DNA from: Bacillota bacterium
Lineage (GTDB): Bacteria; Bacillota; Clostridia; Christensenellales; Aristaeellaceae
Reading direction: 5' to 3'
Length of the DNA stretch: 37,004 bases
Assembly (NCBI GenBank): GCA_023444095.1
Contig: JAEZRP010000023.1
Coordinates: 1 to 37,004, forward strand
Below are positions 25,270 through 34,065 of the stretch, in pieces; position 1 is the stretch's first letter; every line of letters begins with the position of its first letter. The notes under the pieces were generated by a model. It saw nothing but the letters and a program-made list of their open reading frames with translations, searched no databases and had not been told where the DNA came from. The translations under genes were made by a program, and so were the position numbers.

Positions 25270-25621
25270 TGTATCATCTGCCTTATTTGATCAATCATGA
25301 CTACATGAGATCCATTATAGAAGAAAACTACAACGCGTCAAGATCATTCGAAATTTGGTAGCAGTTTGGCAAGTGACCGGCGGGAAGCACGTCCTGTCTC
25401 CGGGGGCCGAGGAGAGTCGGAGAAGGAATGGCGGAGTTTTGTGCATGATGACTGTATAGGCGCATGAATGCGTTTTATCATGCTGGAGTTCTGCCCCGCA
25501 TGCGGAGCACACGGCGCAAAGAGATCGCCTTTCCAGATTATTCCGGATGTTTTTTGGAATTCGCCATGCCCGGACGGAGAATACTAGCATCGGAATTCGG
25601 AGTACGGAAAGGAGCCACACA
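25270..25621. other. 352-bp intergenic region
   Basis: Presumed divergent promoter region of the ABC operon and the spore-coat pair. A 39-codon plus-strand frame from 25468 (beginning MRFIMLEFCPACGAHGAK, with a CxxC) lacks a ribosome binding site. A minus-strand frame over the same bases also gives a CxxC, which suggests an effect of the palindromic CCGCATGCGG. No gene is called. Confidence 0.35.
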
Positions 25622-25807
25622 ATGTCCAACTTGAATCAGATTGAGCTTCAGAACCTCCGCCACATGATCGGAGAGCACGACACCGCATTTCAGAAGATGC
25701 AGGTCTACGCCGAGCAGTCGACGGATCCCCAGGTGAAGGCCTACTTCCAGAAATCCGCCCAGGACGCTCAGAGCACAAAACAGCAGCTCATGTCGTTCTT
25801 GCAGTAA
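25622..25807 (+). CDS. Small CotF-like/spore-associated helical protein
   Basis: The 61-residue product (start MSNLNQIELQNLRHMIGEHD, end KQQLMSFLQ) is an all-helical pair with a heptad-like pattern. It resembles the short N-terminal partners of CotF-type spore coat genes. The ATG at 25622 follows AAAGGAG by about seven bases, which rules out the longer frame from 25547. It lies 12 bases before the CotF-family gene and is surely in one transcript with it. Confidence 0.7.
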   Translation: MSNLNQIELQNLRHMIGEHDTAFQKMQVYAEQSTDPQVKAYFQKSAQDAQSTKQQLMSFLQ

Positions 25808-25819
25808 AGGAGGCAAACC

Positions 25820-26068
25820 ATGTTTCAGGAAAAAGCGATGGTCAACGACGCCCTCGGTTCGGTGAAGAGCAGCCTTACCTTCTACGCGAATACCATTTCC
25901 GAATGCGCAAATCCGCAGCTGCGCACGGCCGTCCAGCAGATCAGGAACAAGTGCGAGACGAGCCAGTACGAGCTTTACAAGCTCGCGGAAACCAAAGGAT
26001 ACTACAAGCCCGCCGTCATGGCGAAAGAAGACGAAATCCAGCAGACGAGGCAGGGACTTCAGGGCTAA
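25820..26068 (+). CDS. CotF-family spore coat protein
   Basis: The 82-residue product matches the short CotF-like coat proteins (PF07875): 'EKAMVNDALGSVKSSLTFYA' at the start, then 'PQLRTAVQQIRNKCETSQYELY' and 'AETKGYYKPA'. The family forms four-helix-like bundles in the coat of endospores. AAAGGAGG lies seven bases ahead of the ATG. With the preceding 61-residue gene it makes a two-gene operon closed by a strong terminator. It supports a spore-forming host. Confidence 0.85.
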   Translation: MFQEKAMVNDALGSVKSSLTFYANTISECANPQLRTAVQQIRNKCETSQYELYKLAETKGYYKPAVMAKEDEIQQTRQGLQG

Positions 26069-26078
26069 ATTCGACGCG

Positions 26079-26121
26079 GCCGGCGCGCTCTCCGAACGGG
26101 GACGCGCCGGCTTTTCTTTCC
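26079..26121 (+). terminator. Terminator of the spore-coat pair
   Basis: GCCGGCGCG (26079-26087) pairs with CGCGCCGGC (26103-26111), followed by TTTTCTTTCC, ten bases after the stop codon. Confidence 0.85.
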
Positions 26122-26222
26122 ATCTTTCACCTTCGGTCAGTTGTGTGATCCTTTGCCGGGAGGTGAGCGATTCCCCTCTGCCTGTGGATTTGTGGTGACA
26201 TCAACGGTTCAATCTTTCAGGG

Positions 26223-27068
26223 TCACACCGTCCGAAAGCCCTTTCCGATGATTTCGCTGGTGTTGGAGATGAAGATGAACGCGTGCTGGTCGATCTTTCG
26301 CACCTCGTTCTTGAGCGCGAGTGCCTCTCCGCGCCTGCACGCCGTGAGGACGAGCTTTCTGTCCTCGCCCGTGAATGCTCCGCGCCCGTCGACCACGGTG
26401 GCGGAGTGATTGAGCTCCTTGATGATGTACTCGCACACCTCGTGGGGCGAGGTCGTGACGATGGTGAAGTACTTGCACAGGTTAATGGACTCGATCACGG
26501 AATCGATGAGGAAGGCCTTCATGAGAAGGCCCAGCACCGAGAAGAGGCAGGTCTCGATGCCGAACACGAAGACGGACGAGAGTGCGATCACCGAGTCACT
26601 CAGAAGGAGCGCCTTTCCGATGTCGATGTTCGTGTACTTCTTGAGGATCATGGCGACGACGTCGGTTCCGCCGGAGGAGGCGTCGAGGTTGAACATGATC
26701 GCGGACCCGACCGCGGGCATCAGGATCGCGAACACGAGCTCGAGGAGAGGCTGGCCGGTGAAGGGCGCAGACATGGGGTACAGCTTCTCGAGAAGCCAGA
26801 TCACGAAGGAGTAGACCACCGTGCAGTAGACCGTGCGCAGGGTAAAGCCCCTGCCGAGGGCGAAGAGCCCTACCGCGAGCAGGGAGTAGTTGATGATCAT
26901 CATGAGCGTGCCTGGGGACACCGTCGGGATCATGTTCCCGAGTATGATCGAGATGCCGCTCACGCCTCCCGTGGTGAAATGGTTGGGAAATTTAAAGAAA
27001 TACACGCCGACTGACAGAAGGAGGGTACCGAACGTGAGCATGATGTAATCTTTGGCCTTTTTTTGCAT
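26223..27068 (-). CDS. YitT family membrane protein (DUF161-DUF2179)
   Basis: The 281-residue integral membrane protein has five or six helices in residues 8-195 with the family hallmarks 'HFTTGGVSGISIIL' and 'SSGGTDVVAMILKKYTNIDIG', then a cytoplasmic DUF2179 domain (about 205-281) with 'TSPHEVCEYIIKELNHSATV', 'GRGAFTGEDRKLVLTACRR' and an ending 'SNTSEIIGKGF'. Family members are common in Bacillota; transport of small molecules is proposed, but the function is not settled. GAAGGAG lies eight bases before the ATG. Transcribed alone and divergent from the L,D-transpeptidase operon. Confidence 0.93.
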   Translation of the reverse strand: MQKKAKDYIMLTFGTLLLSVGVYFFKFPNHFTTGGVSGISIILGNMIPTVSPGTLMMIINYSLLAVGLFALGRGFTLRTVYCTVVYSFVIWLLEKLYPMSAPFTGQPLLELVFAILMPAVGSAIMFNLDASSGGTDVVAMILKKYTNIDIGKALLLSDSVIALSSVFVFGIETCLFSVLGLLMKAFLIDSVIESINLCKYFTIVTTSPHEVCEYIIKELNHSATVVDGRGAFTGEDRKLVLTACRRGEALALKNEVRKIDQHAFIFISNTSEIIGKGFRTV

Positions 27069-27198
27069 AATCCGAATCTCCTTCGCGGGCGGCGTGAATT
27101 CCGTCCGTCATTATAGCCCCGAACGAGCCTGAAATCAAGCGCGATTGATTAATTTTATGCGACATGTGCCACTCACTTGTTGGAATCACTTCATACGA

Positions 27199-27227
27199 TT
27201 GAAAGATCTGGGCGAATATGCTATCTT
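27199..27227 (+). promoter_or_regulatory. Sigma-A-type promoter for the 27.3-31.6 kb operon
   Basis: TTGAAA (27199-27204), a 17-base spacer and TATCTT (27222-27227) lie about 45 bases ahead of the second L,D-transpeptidase start. Spacing is ideal and the -10 is weak to moderate. Confidence 0.6.
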
Positions 27228-27272
27228 ATTATCAATAGATTCGGCGCGCTGACGCCGCATGGAGGATGCGGA

Positions 27273-29417
27273 ATGCTTGCAAGACGACTGACGGTTCTTT
27301 TTTTGATTTTCGCGCTCGCGGCTGTCTCCCCCACAGCCGCTGCCGAGATGCCCTATCGGATTACGGTCGACTGCTACAACAACATCGTGACCGTCTTTTC
27401 AACCGCGGACGGCTCGATCGTCCGGCAGATGATCTGCTCGAGCGGCATGTCGAACTGGCCCTCTCCGCGCGGCACCTTCACGATGCCCACGCAGCGCAAG
27501 CGGGGCGAGCGCAGCGATTGGTACACATTCGAGGACGGCTACGGAAAGTGGGGTTCCCGCATCAAGGGGAGTTACCTCTTTCACTCCTACCTGTTTACCA
27601 AGATGGAGGACGACAAGGTCGACTGGGAGGCTTATGCCGCGATGGGCACGGACGCCTCGCACGGCTGCATCCGCCTGTTCATCGAGGACGCGAAGTGGAT
27701 CGCAGAGAACTGTTTCGCGGGCACGAAGGTCAAAATCTACGACGAAACCGAGCGGTACGATTACCTGAAGGAGCTGCTCTACGAGCGTTCATACTCGATC
27801 GACAGCGGAATGACATACGAAGAATTCGTCGGCATCGCGTCCGACGAGACGGAGCTGGGCTATGCGAGCAAGGGCGCGGACGTCGCGCGGCTTCAGACGC
27901 GGCTGATCGAGCTCGGGCTGTACGGCGGAACGGCCGACGGTTCCTACGGCGCGGAGATGGTGCGGACAATCAGGGCGATCCAGTCCGCGACGGGCTTTCA
28001 GGTAACGGGCGTCGCGACTCCAAGTTTCATCGACTTCATTTATTCGGACGACGCGCCGTCCTCCACGATTTCCACGCTCGAGAAGGGCATGACGGGCCCT
28101 GGAGTGCGAGCGATGCAGGCGAACCTCGCGTCGCTCGGGCTTTACGAAGGCGAGATCGACGGCGTCTTCGACGACGAAACGCGCGATGCGGTGGTTCTCT
28201 TCCAGCGGGCGCTTAAGTACGACGAAACGGGCGTCGCGACGGGCTCCTTGCAGGCGGACATGGGCAAGGCCATCGCGAAACTCGAAGAGATGTACGGCGC
28301 GGGGAATTACTCGCTTACATACGAGGATGTGACGGCCGAATCGGCGGTCATCGACACCGAAAACAAGCTGAACGTGCGCAAATCAAAGTCGACCGACAGC
28401 TCCATCGTCGCGCGCCTCGAACCCGGCACCGCGATCGAGGTTCTGAGCCATGGCTCGAGCTGGACGAAGATCGGCTTCGACGGAGAGGAAGGGTACGTGC
28501 GCACGGCGTATCTCAAGTTTACCGAAGAGACGATCCGCACGCCGAAGTACGTCGCGGCGGACGCGGAGCACCCGGCGCTCGAAACTGTCGCGGCGGGAGA
28601 GGCGACGCTCGGCACGCGCGAGGTGACCTACGGAAAGGTCGACGTGCAGGACAGGCTTCTCGTGCGCGAATCGCCCAGGGACGCGGCGAAGCTCTCGTTC
28701 ATGCTCGCCCCGGGGACGATCGTGCGCGTGATCACCCAGGCGAAGAGCTGGGCGTTCATCTCCTACGGCGGACGGACGGGCTTTGTCAGGCTCACCTACC
28801 TGGACACCGCGAAGGTGGTCGAGCTCTCCGGCGCGCTCGCTTCGGGCGGCGGAACGGACGGGGATCAGGTGGATGACACGATTTACGCGTATGTGACGTG
28901 CGAGGACGGCTCAATCCTGCGCGCCCAGGCGTCCGCCTCGGGCGAAGCGCTCGGCGAAATCGGCGCGGGTGAGCGTGCGGAGGTGATCTTCGAGAGCACG
29001 TCCTGGACGCAGGTGCGCGCCGGAGACAGGACGGGCTACCTGTCGAATGAGGATGTGTTTATCGGAACGATCGCCGTCATCGACGAGTATCTCGCCGAGC
29101 TCGCGGCTTCGAAGGCCATGTACGCGGTTGTGAGCACAGGGTCCGACGCGCGGCTCAACATGCGCGTTGGGGCCTCCGAGGACGCGGAGGTCGCGAGGAC
29201 GCTCGAGAACGGCACAGTCGTCGAGGTGAAATCCGACGACGGCACTTGGTGCGAAATTGAGTACGACTGGAAGAGCGGCTACGTGATGAGTCGGTACGTT
29301 CTGACGATCGACGAAAACCAGGAGACATACGACGCCGAGGCGGCGGGATACGACGACTACCTGATCGATGGGACGATGGACGAGGTGGCCGACGAGTCCG
29401 CCTCGGGAGGAGATTAA
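27273..29417 (+). CDS. L,D-transpeptidase with N-terminal YkuD, two peptidoglycan-binding and four SH3 domains
   Basis: The 714-residue exported protein has a signal peptide (1 to about 24), a YkuD catalytic domain (about 26-160) with SHGCIRL and nucleophile Cys132, two PG_binding_1 repeats (about 200-250 and 278-325, 'ADVARLQTRLIELGLYGGTA' and 'PGVRAMQANLASLGLYEGEI'), and four bacterial SH3-like domains (about 350-410, 450-505, 540-590, 620-680) that should bind the wall. The tail is acidic. ATG 27273 with GGAGG seven bases ahead is preferred to the frame's earlier ATG at 27177. Domain order is the reverse of the other L,D-transpeptidase in the window. The downstream MFS gene starts one base after the stop codon, so this is the first gene of an operon. 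Confidence 0.92.
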   Translation: MLARRLTVLFLIFALAAVSPTAAAEMPYRITVDCYNNIVTVFSTADGSIVRQMICSSGMSNWPSPRGTFTMPTQRKRGERSDWYTFEDGYGKWGSRIKGSYLFHSYLFTKMEDDKVDWEAYAAMGTDASHGCIRLFIEDAKWIAENCFAGTKVKIYDETERYDYLKELLYERSYSIDSGMTYEEFVGIASDETELGYASKGADVARLQTRLIELGLYGGTADGSYGAEMVRTIRAIQSATGFQVTGVATPSFIDFIYSDDAPSSTISTLEKGMTGPGVRAMQANLASLGLYEGEIDGVFDDETRDAVVLFQRALKYDETGVATGSLQADMGKAIAKLEEMYGAGNYSLTYEDVTAESAVIDTENKLNVRKSKSTDSSIVARLEPGTAIEVLSHGSSWTKIGFDGEEGYVRTAYLKFTEETIRTPKYVAADAEHPALETVAAGEATLGTREVTYGKVDVQDRLLVRESPRDAAKLSFMLAPGTIVRVITQAKSWAFISYGGRTGFVRLTYLDTAKVVELSGALASGGGTDGDQVDDTIYAYVTCEDGSILRAQASASGEALGEIGAGERAEVIFESTSWTQVRAGDRTGYLSNEDVFIGTIAVIDEYLAELAASKAMYAVVSTGSDARLNMRVGASEDAEVARTLENGTVVEVKSDDGTWCEIEYDWKSGYVMSRYVLTIDENQETYDAEAAGYDDYLIDGTMDEVADESASGGD

Positions 29418-29418
29418 G

Positions 29419-30783
29419 ATGAAGCTCGATGCGCGGCGCACGGCGCTGGTAGGACTTGCGTTCCTTTCGATCTGCGCGTTCTGGCAGATGTACGATTTCG
29501 TGATTCCGCTGATCCTGAAAAACACGTTCCTGCTCGGTGACGACGTGACGAACAACGTGATGCTGATCGACAACGTGCTGGCGCTCTTCATGCTGCCTTT
29601 CTTTGGCCAGCTTTCGGACAGGAGCCATACGCGCCTCGGCCGCAGGATGCCCTTCATCCTCGGAGGGACCGTCGCGGCGGTCGCCATCATGAGTGCGCTT
29701 CCGTTCGTCAACCGGGCGGGCGAGAGGCTCCTCGAAGAGGTTTTCACGGGCGGGATCGCGCGCGCGGCGTTCGACGCGCAGATCGGGAAGCTCCTGTCGC
29801 TCTTTCTCGTGCTCCTCGGCTTCGTCTTGATCGCGATGGGCGTGTACCGCGCGCCGTCCGTGGCGCTGATGCCCGATTTGACGCCCAAACCGCTGCGCTC
29901 GCGCGCGAATGCAATCATCAACCTCATGGGCTCGATCGGCGGGATCATCACCCTCCTCTCCGTCAGTTGGTTCGTCAAGACCCGCGCGATCGACGTCACG
30001 CCCGAGTACTCGTTTGACGGCGTAACGCGGCTGAGCATCACGGACTTTCTGCCGATCTTTTACATCGTCGCGGCGGTGATGCTGGCGTCGGTTTTCGTGC
30101 TCCTTTTCACCATCCAGGAAAACCGGATGCGCCTCCCGGACGAGGGCGAAAAGGAGGAGGGTGCGGGCGGCAAGCTGCCCGCGCCGATGAAGCGGAGTCT
30201 CATCTTCATCCTCGCGTCGGTGTTCTTCTGGTTCATGGGCTACAACGCGGTCACGACGGCCTATTCGCGCTATTTCGTGCGCGTGTGGGGCGACATCTCC
30301 GGCGCGGCCCTTTGCCTCATGATCGCGACGGCGGGCGCGACGGCCGCTTACATCCCCATCGGCCACCTTTCGGCGCACCTCGGACGCAAGAAGATGATCC
30401 TCGCGGGTGTTCTCTTACTGGCGGCTTGCTTTGGTGCGACGGCGTTTATAAAGACCTTCTCCTTCTGGATCTACGTGCTGTTCGTTCTGGTCGGGTTTGC
30501 ATGGGCGGCGATCAACGTGAATTCCTACCCCATGGTTGTTGAGATCAGTCGCGCGGGGAACATCGGAAAGTACACGGGTTATTACTACACATTCTCGATG
30601 GCCGCGCAGGTCGCGACGCCCTTCGTGTCCGGACAGCTTCTCGAACGCGTTGGGTACTCGACGCTGTTTCCCTACGCGGCGGCGATGGTCATGGTATCGT
30701 TTTTGACAATGCTGTTCGTGCGACACGGCGATTCCCGGCCGAAGAAGGCCGAGGCGCTTGTGGATCACTTCGCGGAGGAATGA
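29419..30783 (+). CDS. MFS transporter (sugar/cation symporter-like)
   Basis: The 454-residue polytopic protein has about 12 helices. The conserved MFS loop 2-3 motif appears as 'GQLSDRSHTRLGRRMPFI', the form typical of GPH/SLC45-like sugar symporters, and the second-half equivalent is 'GHLSAHLGRKKMI'. A charged central loop (about 235-260) separates the halves. The extended helix region with VALMPDLTPKPLRSRAN also fits that branch. GGAGGAG overlaps the stop of the preceding gene and the start lies one base after it. The next gene follows after one base, so translation is probably coupled. Substrate is not shown; the neighbours suggest an envelope-related or glycerophosphodiester compound, but this is a guess. 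Confidence 0.88.
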   Translation: MKLDARRTALVGLAFLSICAFWQMYDFVIPLILKNTFLLGDDVTNNVMLIDNVLALFMLPFFGQLSDRSHTRLGRRMPFILGGTVAAVAIMSALPFVNRAGERLLEEVFTGGIARAAFDAQIGKLLSLFLVLLGFVLIAMGVYRAPSVALMPDLTPKPLRSRANAIINLMGSIGGIITLLSVSWFVKTRAIDVTPEYSFDGVTRLSITDFLPIFYIVAAVMLASVFVLLFTIQENRMRLPDEGEKEEGAGGKLPAPMKRSLIFILASVFFWFMGYNAVTTAYSRYFVRVWGDISGAALCLMIATAGATAAYIPIGHLSAHLGRKKMILAGVLLLAACFGATAFIKTFSFWIYVLFVLVGFAWAAINVNSYPMVVEISRAGNIGKYTGYYYTFSMAAQVATPFVSGQLLERVGYSTLFPYAAAMVMVSFLTMLFVRHGDSRPKKAEALVDHFAEE

Positions 30784-30784
30784 T

Positions 30785-31588
30785 ATGGGTAACGCGTTCG
30801 GCGCTGCGGGACTGTTCCTCTTCGTCTGGCTCCTTCTCTGCGCGCCCTCGGGAAAATCGAGACGTGCAGACCCGTGGCGCGGGACATCGTTCGCGCACAG
30901 GGGGCTCCACGGGCCGGACTGTCCGGAAAATTCGCTCGCCGCGTTCGAGAGGGCCTGCGCGGCGGGATGCGGAATCGAGCTGGACGTGCAGATGACGAAG
31001 GATGAGCATCTGGTGGTTTTCCACGACGACGACGCGGCGCGGATGACGGGCGAATCCGGACTGATCCGCGAGATGACGCTTTCCGAGCTGCGCGCGCTTC
31101 GGCTTGTGGGCGGGGATGAGCGGATCCCGACGTTCGACGAAGTGCTGGAGCTCGTTTCCGGGCGCGCGCCGTTGCTCGTCGAGATCAAGTCCGCACCGGG
31201 GATCGGAGCGATCACTCAATGGGCGGTCGAACGCTTGAAACAATATGCCGGGCGGTATTTGATCGAGTCATTTGATCCGGCATGCCTTTTCTGGCTCAGG
31301 CGGAACGCGCCGGAAATTGTCCGGGGCGTACTCGTGCAACGGTATCGCGATTACCGGGAAACGCAATCGCCCATCGTCTCGTTCGCCGCGTCGTTTCTCT
31401 TGGCGAACGTCCTCGCGCGGCCGGACTTCATCGCCCATTCACGCGAGATGTGCGGAAATCCGTCGCTCTGGCTCAACGAGAAGCTCTTCCGGATGCCGAC
31501 AGCGCAATGGACGATCACCCAGCGCGATGAAAAATGGGCGCTTGCCCGGCGTGGCGTGATGCCCATCTTTGAACAAATTGATCCATAA
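30785..31588 (+). CDS. Glycerophosphodiester phosphodiesterase (GDPD)
   Basis: The enzyme hydrolyses glycerophosphodiesters to glycerol-3-phosphate and an alcohol. The 267-residue product has an N-terminal hydrophobic anchor (about 5-20), then the GDPD barrel: 'FAHRGLHGPDCPENSLAAFE' with the catalytic His-Arg and Glu-Asn, 'GIELDVQMTKDEHLVVFHD' with the metal ligands Glu-Asp and second catalytic His, then PTFDEVLEL and LLVEIKS. The ATG at 30785 uses GGAGG within the end of the MFS gene. It is the last gene of the operon, closed by a terminator. In context it may supply carbon and phosphate from lipid or teichoic-acid breakdown. Confidence 0.92.
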   Translation: MGNAFGAAGLFLFVWLLLCAPSGKSRRADPWRGTSFAHRGLHGPDCPENSLAAFERACAAGCGIELDVQMTKDEHLVVFHDDDAARMTGESGLIREMTLSELRALRLVGGDERIPTFDEVLELVSGRAPLLVEIKSAPGIGAITQWAVERLKQYAGRYLIESFDPACLFWLRRNAPEIVRGVLVQRYRDYRETQSPIVSFAASFLLANVLARPDFIAHSREMCGNPSLWLNEKLFRMPTAQWTITQRDEKWALARRGVMPIFEQIDP

Positions 31589-31591
31589 AGT

Positions 31592-31624
31592 AAGGCCGCT
31601 CCGACGCGCGGAACGGCCTTTTCG
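31592..31624. terminator. Terminator shared between convergent genes
   Basis: AAGGCCG (31592-31598) pairs with CGGCCTT (31614-31620), followed by TTCG on the plus strand; inner pairs (TCCG/CGGA) extend the stem. It lies between the GDPD gene and the convergent small membrane-protein gene and may serve both. Confidence 0.7.
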
Positions 31625-31633
31625 ATGAACGGA

Positions 31634-31891
31634 TCAATAGCGGCGCCCTGCCGCGGGTTTTTTGGTCCGGAGCGCCTCGCGCCTTTTCTGCTCCCGGCGG
31701 CGTACGCGGGCGCGCTCGCGAGAGAGCACGAGCACGGCGTCGTAAACGGCGAAGAGACTGAGGACGAGAAGCAGCGCCTTCGTGACGTTGTTGTTGATGA
31801 AGTCCATCGTGGGATTGTAGTGATCCACGATCAGGAGGGTGACGTACATGAGCGTCAGCACGATCGATCCGTGGCCTGCCAGCGTCTTCAT
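31634..31891 (-). CDS. Small membrane protein (85 aa), two helices
   Basis: The 85-residue product starts MKTLAGHGSIVLTLMYVTLL, has two hydrophobic segments (about 9-24 and 38-58) and a strongly basic tail ('RARVRRREQKRREALRTKK') that should face the cytoplasm. GGAGGAG lies six bases ahead of the ATG and the gene begins 14 bases after the NAGPA-domain gene stops, so the two are one operon. I do not recognise a family; a longer frame to 32260 runs across the neighbouring gene and is a shadow. Confidence 0.75.
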   Translation of the reverse strand: MKTLAGHGSIVLTLMYVTLLIVDHYNPTMDFINNNVTKALLLVLSLFAVYDAVLVLSRERARVRRREQKRREALRTKKPAAGRRY

Positions 31892-31905
31892 AGATTCTCC
31901 TCCGC

Positions 31906-33018
31906 TCAATCCGTAATCATGATGATGTCGCTGGTCTTTCTCCCGCCTTTGTAGGGCTCGCTGACGACCTTGTCGCCCCAGACCATGATGGACGTCTGTC
32001 CGCCATCGAGGTTGTAGGCTTGCATGCAACCGAGCTTGCTCATGAACGACGCGAGTTCCGACATGGTCATTCCGGCGGAATCGCTCGAGCGGCCGTCTAC
32101 GACCACAAAGCAGTAGTGGCCGGGTTCGAAATAGCCAATCGCCGTTCGGGGGTTGTGGCCCGCGACGGTGGTGTTGAAATGCTCGCGCGGCGTGCCCGTG
32201 CCGTCGAGCAGCATCGGCCCGAAGCTCCACGCCTGATACGCGCCGCGTTCCATCGCCCATTCAACGTCGAAGTCGTCCGGCGAATACGCCTCGAGCGTAC
32301 CGTCCCAGTAAAGGACGCACACGTCATCGTCGGCGTAATTGTCGCGGTACAGGGTTCCGTTTCGGATCACGACGCCCGTCGAGCGCGCGCCGTAATAGTC
32401 GCCGTTGATGGCGACGAGGGCATCGTTTTCCTTGGCAATATCCTCCACCCAGTCCCGAAGGCCCTTGCCGTACTTGCCGTCCGCGAAGCCGGTGCTGAGA
32501 TTTGTAATATCCCTGACGTAGATGTCGCAGACGTAGACGGTGCAGTCCCCATAGGTGGCGATGGTGCCCGAGATGGACACATCTTCGCTGACGTACGTGG
32601 TGGTGTCGTCCACAGACGACTTCTGCGGCTCTCCGGTGACAAACTTGCCCGCGAACTTGGTGCCAAAGTAACCGACCGGGTCGAGCGTCGCGACCGGCTC
32701 CATGGTGACCATCTCGGCGGTCGGGGACGCGGAGGGCTGCGCTGCCGCAGCCGCCTTCTCGCCTGCCGGGGATGGATCGGGCGCGGGCGTCGCGGTCGCG
32801 ACCGCCGTTTCGGTCGCGAGGACGGCGGAATGGACGGTCACGCCTGGACGCGCGGAAACTTCACCCAATCCGGCATAGGTGCGCGGGATGATAAAGTGGT
32901 AGAGGGAGAAAGCAAATAGACCAAGCGCGGCGATCAGCACGTCGGCGAGGATGAGGATGGGAAGCGGTCTGGGCCTTTTTTGAAACCATGCTTTGAATGC
33001 GGCAAACAATCCGCGCAC
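31906..33018 (-). CDS. Membrane-anchored phosphodiester glycosidase (NAGPA/DUF2233) family protein
   Basis: The 370-residue product has an N-terminal signal anchor (about 19-43), a Pro/Ala/Thr linker (about 75-105), and an extracellular NAGPA domain (PF09992) from about 155 to the end. Conserved pieces are VAINGDYYG, 'AWSFGPMLLDGTG', 'NPRTAIGYFEPGHYCFVVVDG' and the closing 'LGCMQAYNLDGGQTSIMV'. The family removes sugar caps from phosphodiesters (lysosomal uncovering enzyme) or, in bacteria, is linked to exopolysaccharide and wall polymers. The start is GTG at 33018, placed after GGTGATCT; the ribosome binding site is weak. The first residues are basic, as expected for an anchor. Substrate unknown. 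Confidence 0.88.
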   Translation of the reverse strand: MRGLFAAFKAWFQKRPRPLPILILADVLIAALGLFAFSLYHFIIPRTYAGLGEVSARPGVTVHSAVLATETAVATATPAPDPSPAGEKAAAAAQPSASPTAEMVTMEPVATLDPVGYFGTKFAGKFVTGEPQKSSVDDTTTYVSEDVSISGTIATYGDCTVYVCDIYVRDITNLSTGFADGKYGKGLRDWVEDIAKENDALVAINGDYYGARSTGVVIRNGTLYRDNYADDDVCVLYWDGTLEAYSPDDFDVEWAMERGAYQAWSFGPMLLDGTGTPREHFNTTVAGHNPRTAIGYFEPGHYCFVVVDGRSSDSAGMTMSELASFMSKLGCMQAYNLDGGQTSIMVWGDKVVSEPYKGGRKTSDIIMITD

Positions 33019-33162
33019 GAGATCACCGTCCGTTCACGCGCGTGCCGCGCGATATGATCGACCCCGCGTTATTGTAACACCGCTTCGTTATACGATTATT
33101 AAACGTACACAATTTCACACATGAAAGCAATGATTCACTTTAATCGGTTTGGAGGCGACGGG

Positions 33163-33702
33163 ATGAGGCTGTTCATCGGGATCTTGATCGGAGACGAGGC
33201 GCGCGCGGCGCTTGCGCGGGCTGCCGCCCAAATGCGCCGGATCGCGGCAGGACGGTATGTGAGGGACGACATGTACCACGTCACCCTCGCCTTTCTGGGC
33301 GAGCTGGAGGTCGGACGGATAGACGACATCAAAGCCGCGATGGACGAGGCCTCCGGCCATGCGCGCGCGGTTTCCCTCGCGCTCTCGAGCGCCGACACGT
33401 TCGGGCGCGGCGAGAGCGCCATCCTCTACGCGGGCGTGCGCGGCGCGGAGGGACTGCGGGATGCCTCGGACGATCTCAGGCGCGCGCTGGCTGTGCGGCA
33501 GTTGCCCTTCGATCCCAAGCCGTTCAAGGCGCACATCACGCTCGCGCGGCGCGTGAACGCGACGAGGGAACTGCTCAGCGTCCAGATCGAGCCGGTCCGC
33601 TTCCCGGCAAAAGGGCTGACGCTCTTTCACAGCTGCCGGGTGAATGGCATTTTGCGGTATTTGCCGATCTACACGTCGCGATTTCAGGAGGATGAGCGAT
33701 GA
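33163..33702 (+). CDS. thpR: RNA 2',3'-cyclic phosphodiesterase (2H family)
   Basis: The 179-residue product carries both 2H-phosphoesterase motifs, HVTLAFLG (about residues 40-47) and HITLARR (about 124-130), each contributing catalytic His and Thr. ThpR/LigT proteins open 2',3'-cyclic phosphates of RNA. The start MRLFIGI at 33163 follows GGAGG by seven bases; the frame's first ATG at 33121 lacks a site. Its stop overlaps the next start (ATGA), so the two genes are translationally coupled. Confidence 0.92.
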   Translation: MRLFIGILIGDEARAALARAAAQMRRIAAGRYVRDDMYHVTLAFLGELEVGRIDDIKAAMDEASGHARAVSLALSSADTFGRGESAILYAGVRGAEGLRDASDDLRRALAVRQLPFDPKPFKAHITLARRVNATRELLSVQIEPVRFPAKGLTLFHSCRVNGILRYLPIYTSRFQEDER

Positions 33703-34058
33703 AGCTTGCACTGCTGATTGAATCTTTCAGCGTTCTGAAGATCGAGGGGACGCCGCCGCTCGTCCCCGGCACGATGTTTGCCGCCCGAACGGACGGCGAG
33801 AGCTCCCTCGTGTGCGAAACGAGGCACGCGCCCGCCGAATGGGTAGCGCGGGAGGATGGCTGGCGGGCATTTCGGGTATGCGGACAGCTCGACTTCGGGC
33901 TAATCGGCATCCTGGCCGAGATCGCGGGCGCGCTCGCGGCGGCTGAAATCAGCGTGTTCTGCGTCTCGACGTTCGACACGGACTATGTGCTCGTGAGGGA
34001 AGAGAAGCTGAACGGTGCGATTGCCGCGCTCGAAAGGCGGGGACACGCGTTTTCTTGA
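33699..34058 (+). CDS. ACT-domain protein
   Basis: The 119-residue protein consists of a short N-terminal half (1-60) and a C-terminal ACT-like half of the CASTOR type: 'FGLIGILAEIAGALAAAEIS' then 'VFCVSTFDTDYVLV' and a final helix. Such proteins bind amino acids or related effectors and act as sensors. The ATGA overlap with thpR and GGAGG six bases upstream fix the start. It ends eight bases before the convergent DUF523 gene, with no terminator between. Confidence 0.85.
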   Translation: MKLALLIESFSVLKIEGTPPLVPGTMFAARTDGESSLVCETRHAPAEWVAREDGWRAFRVCGQLDFGLIGILAEIAGALAAAEISVFCVSTFDTDYVLVREEKLNGAIAALERRGHAFS

Positions 34059-34065
34059 TCGGGCG

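Noticed and set aside
25468..25587. Possible 39-codon CxxC zinc-ribbon-like peptide
   Set aside because: No ribosome binding site, and the CxxC arises on both strands from a palindromic sequence.
28911..30378. Minus-strand frames of 376 and 407 codons
   Set aside because: They lie opposite the L,D-transpeptidase and MFS genes and have shadow-type composition.
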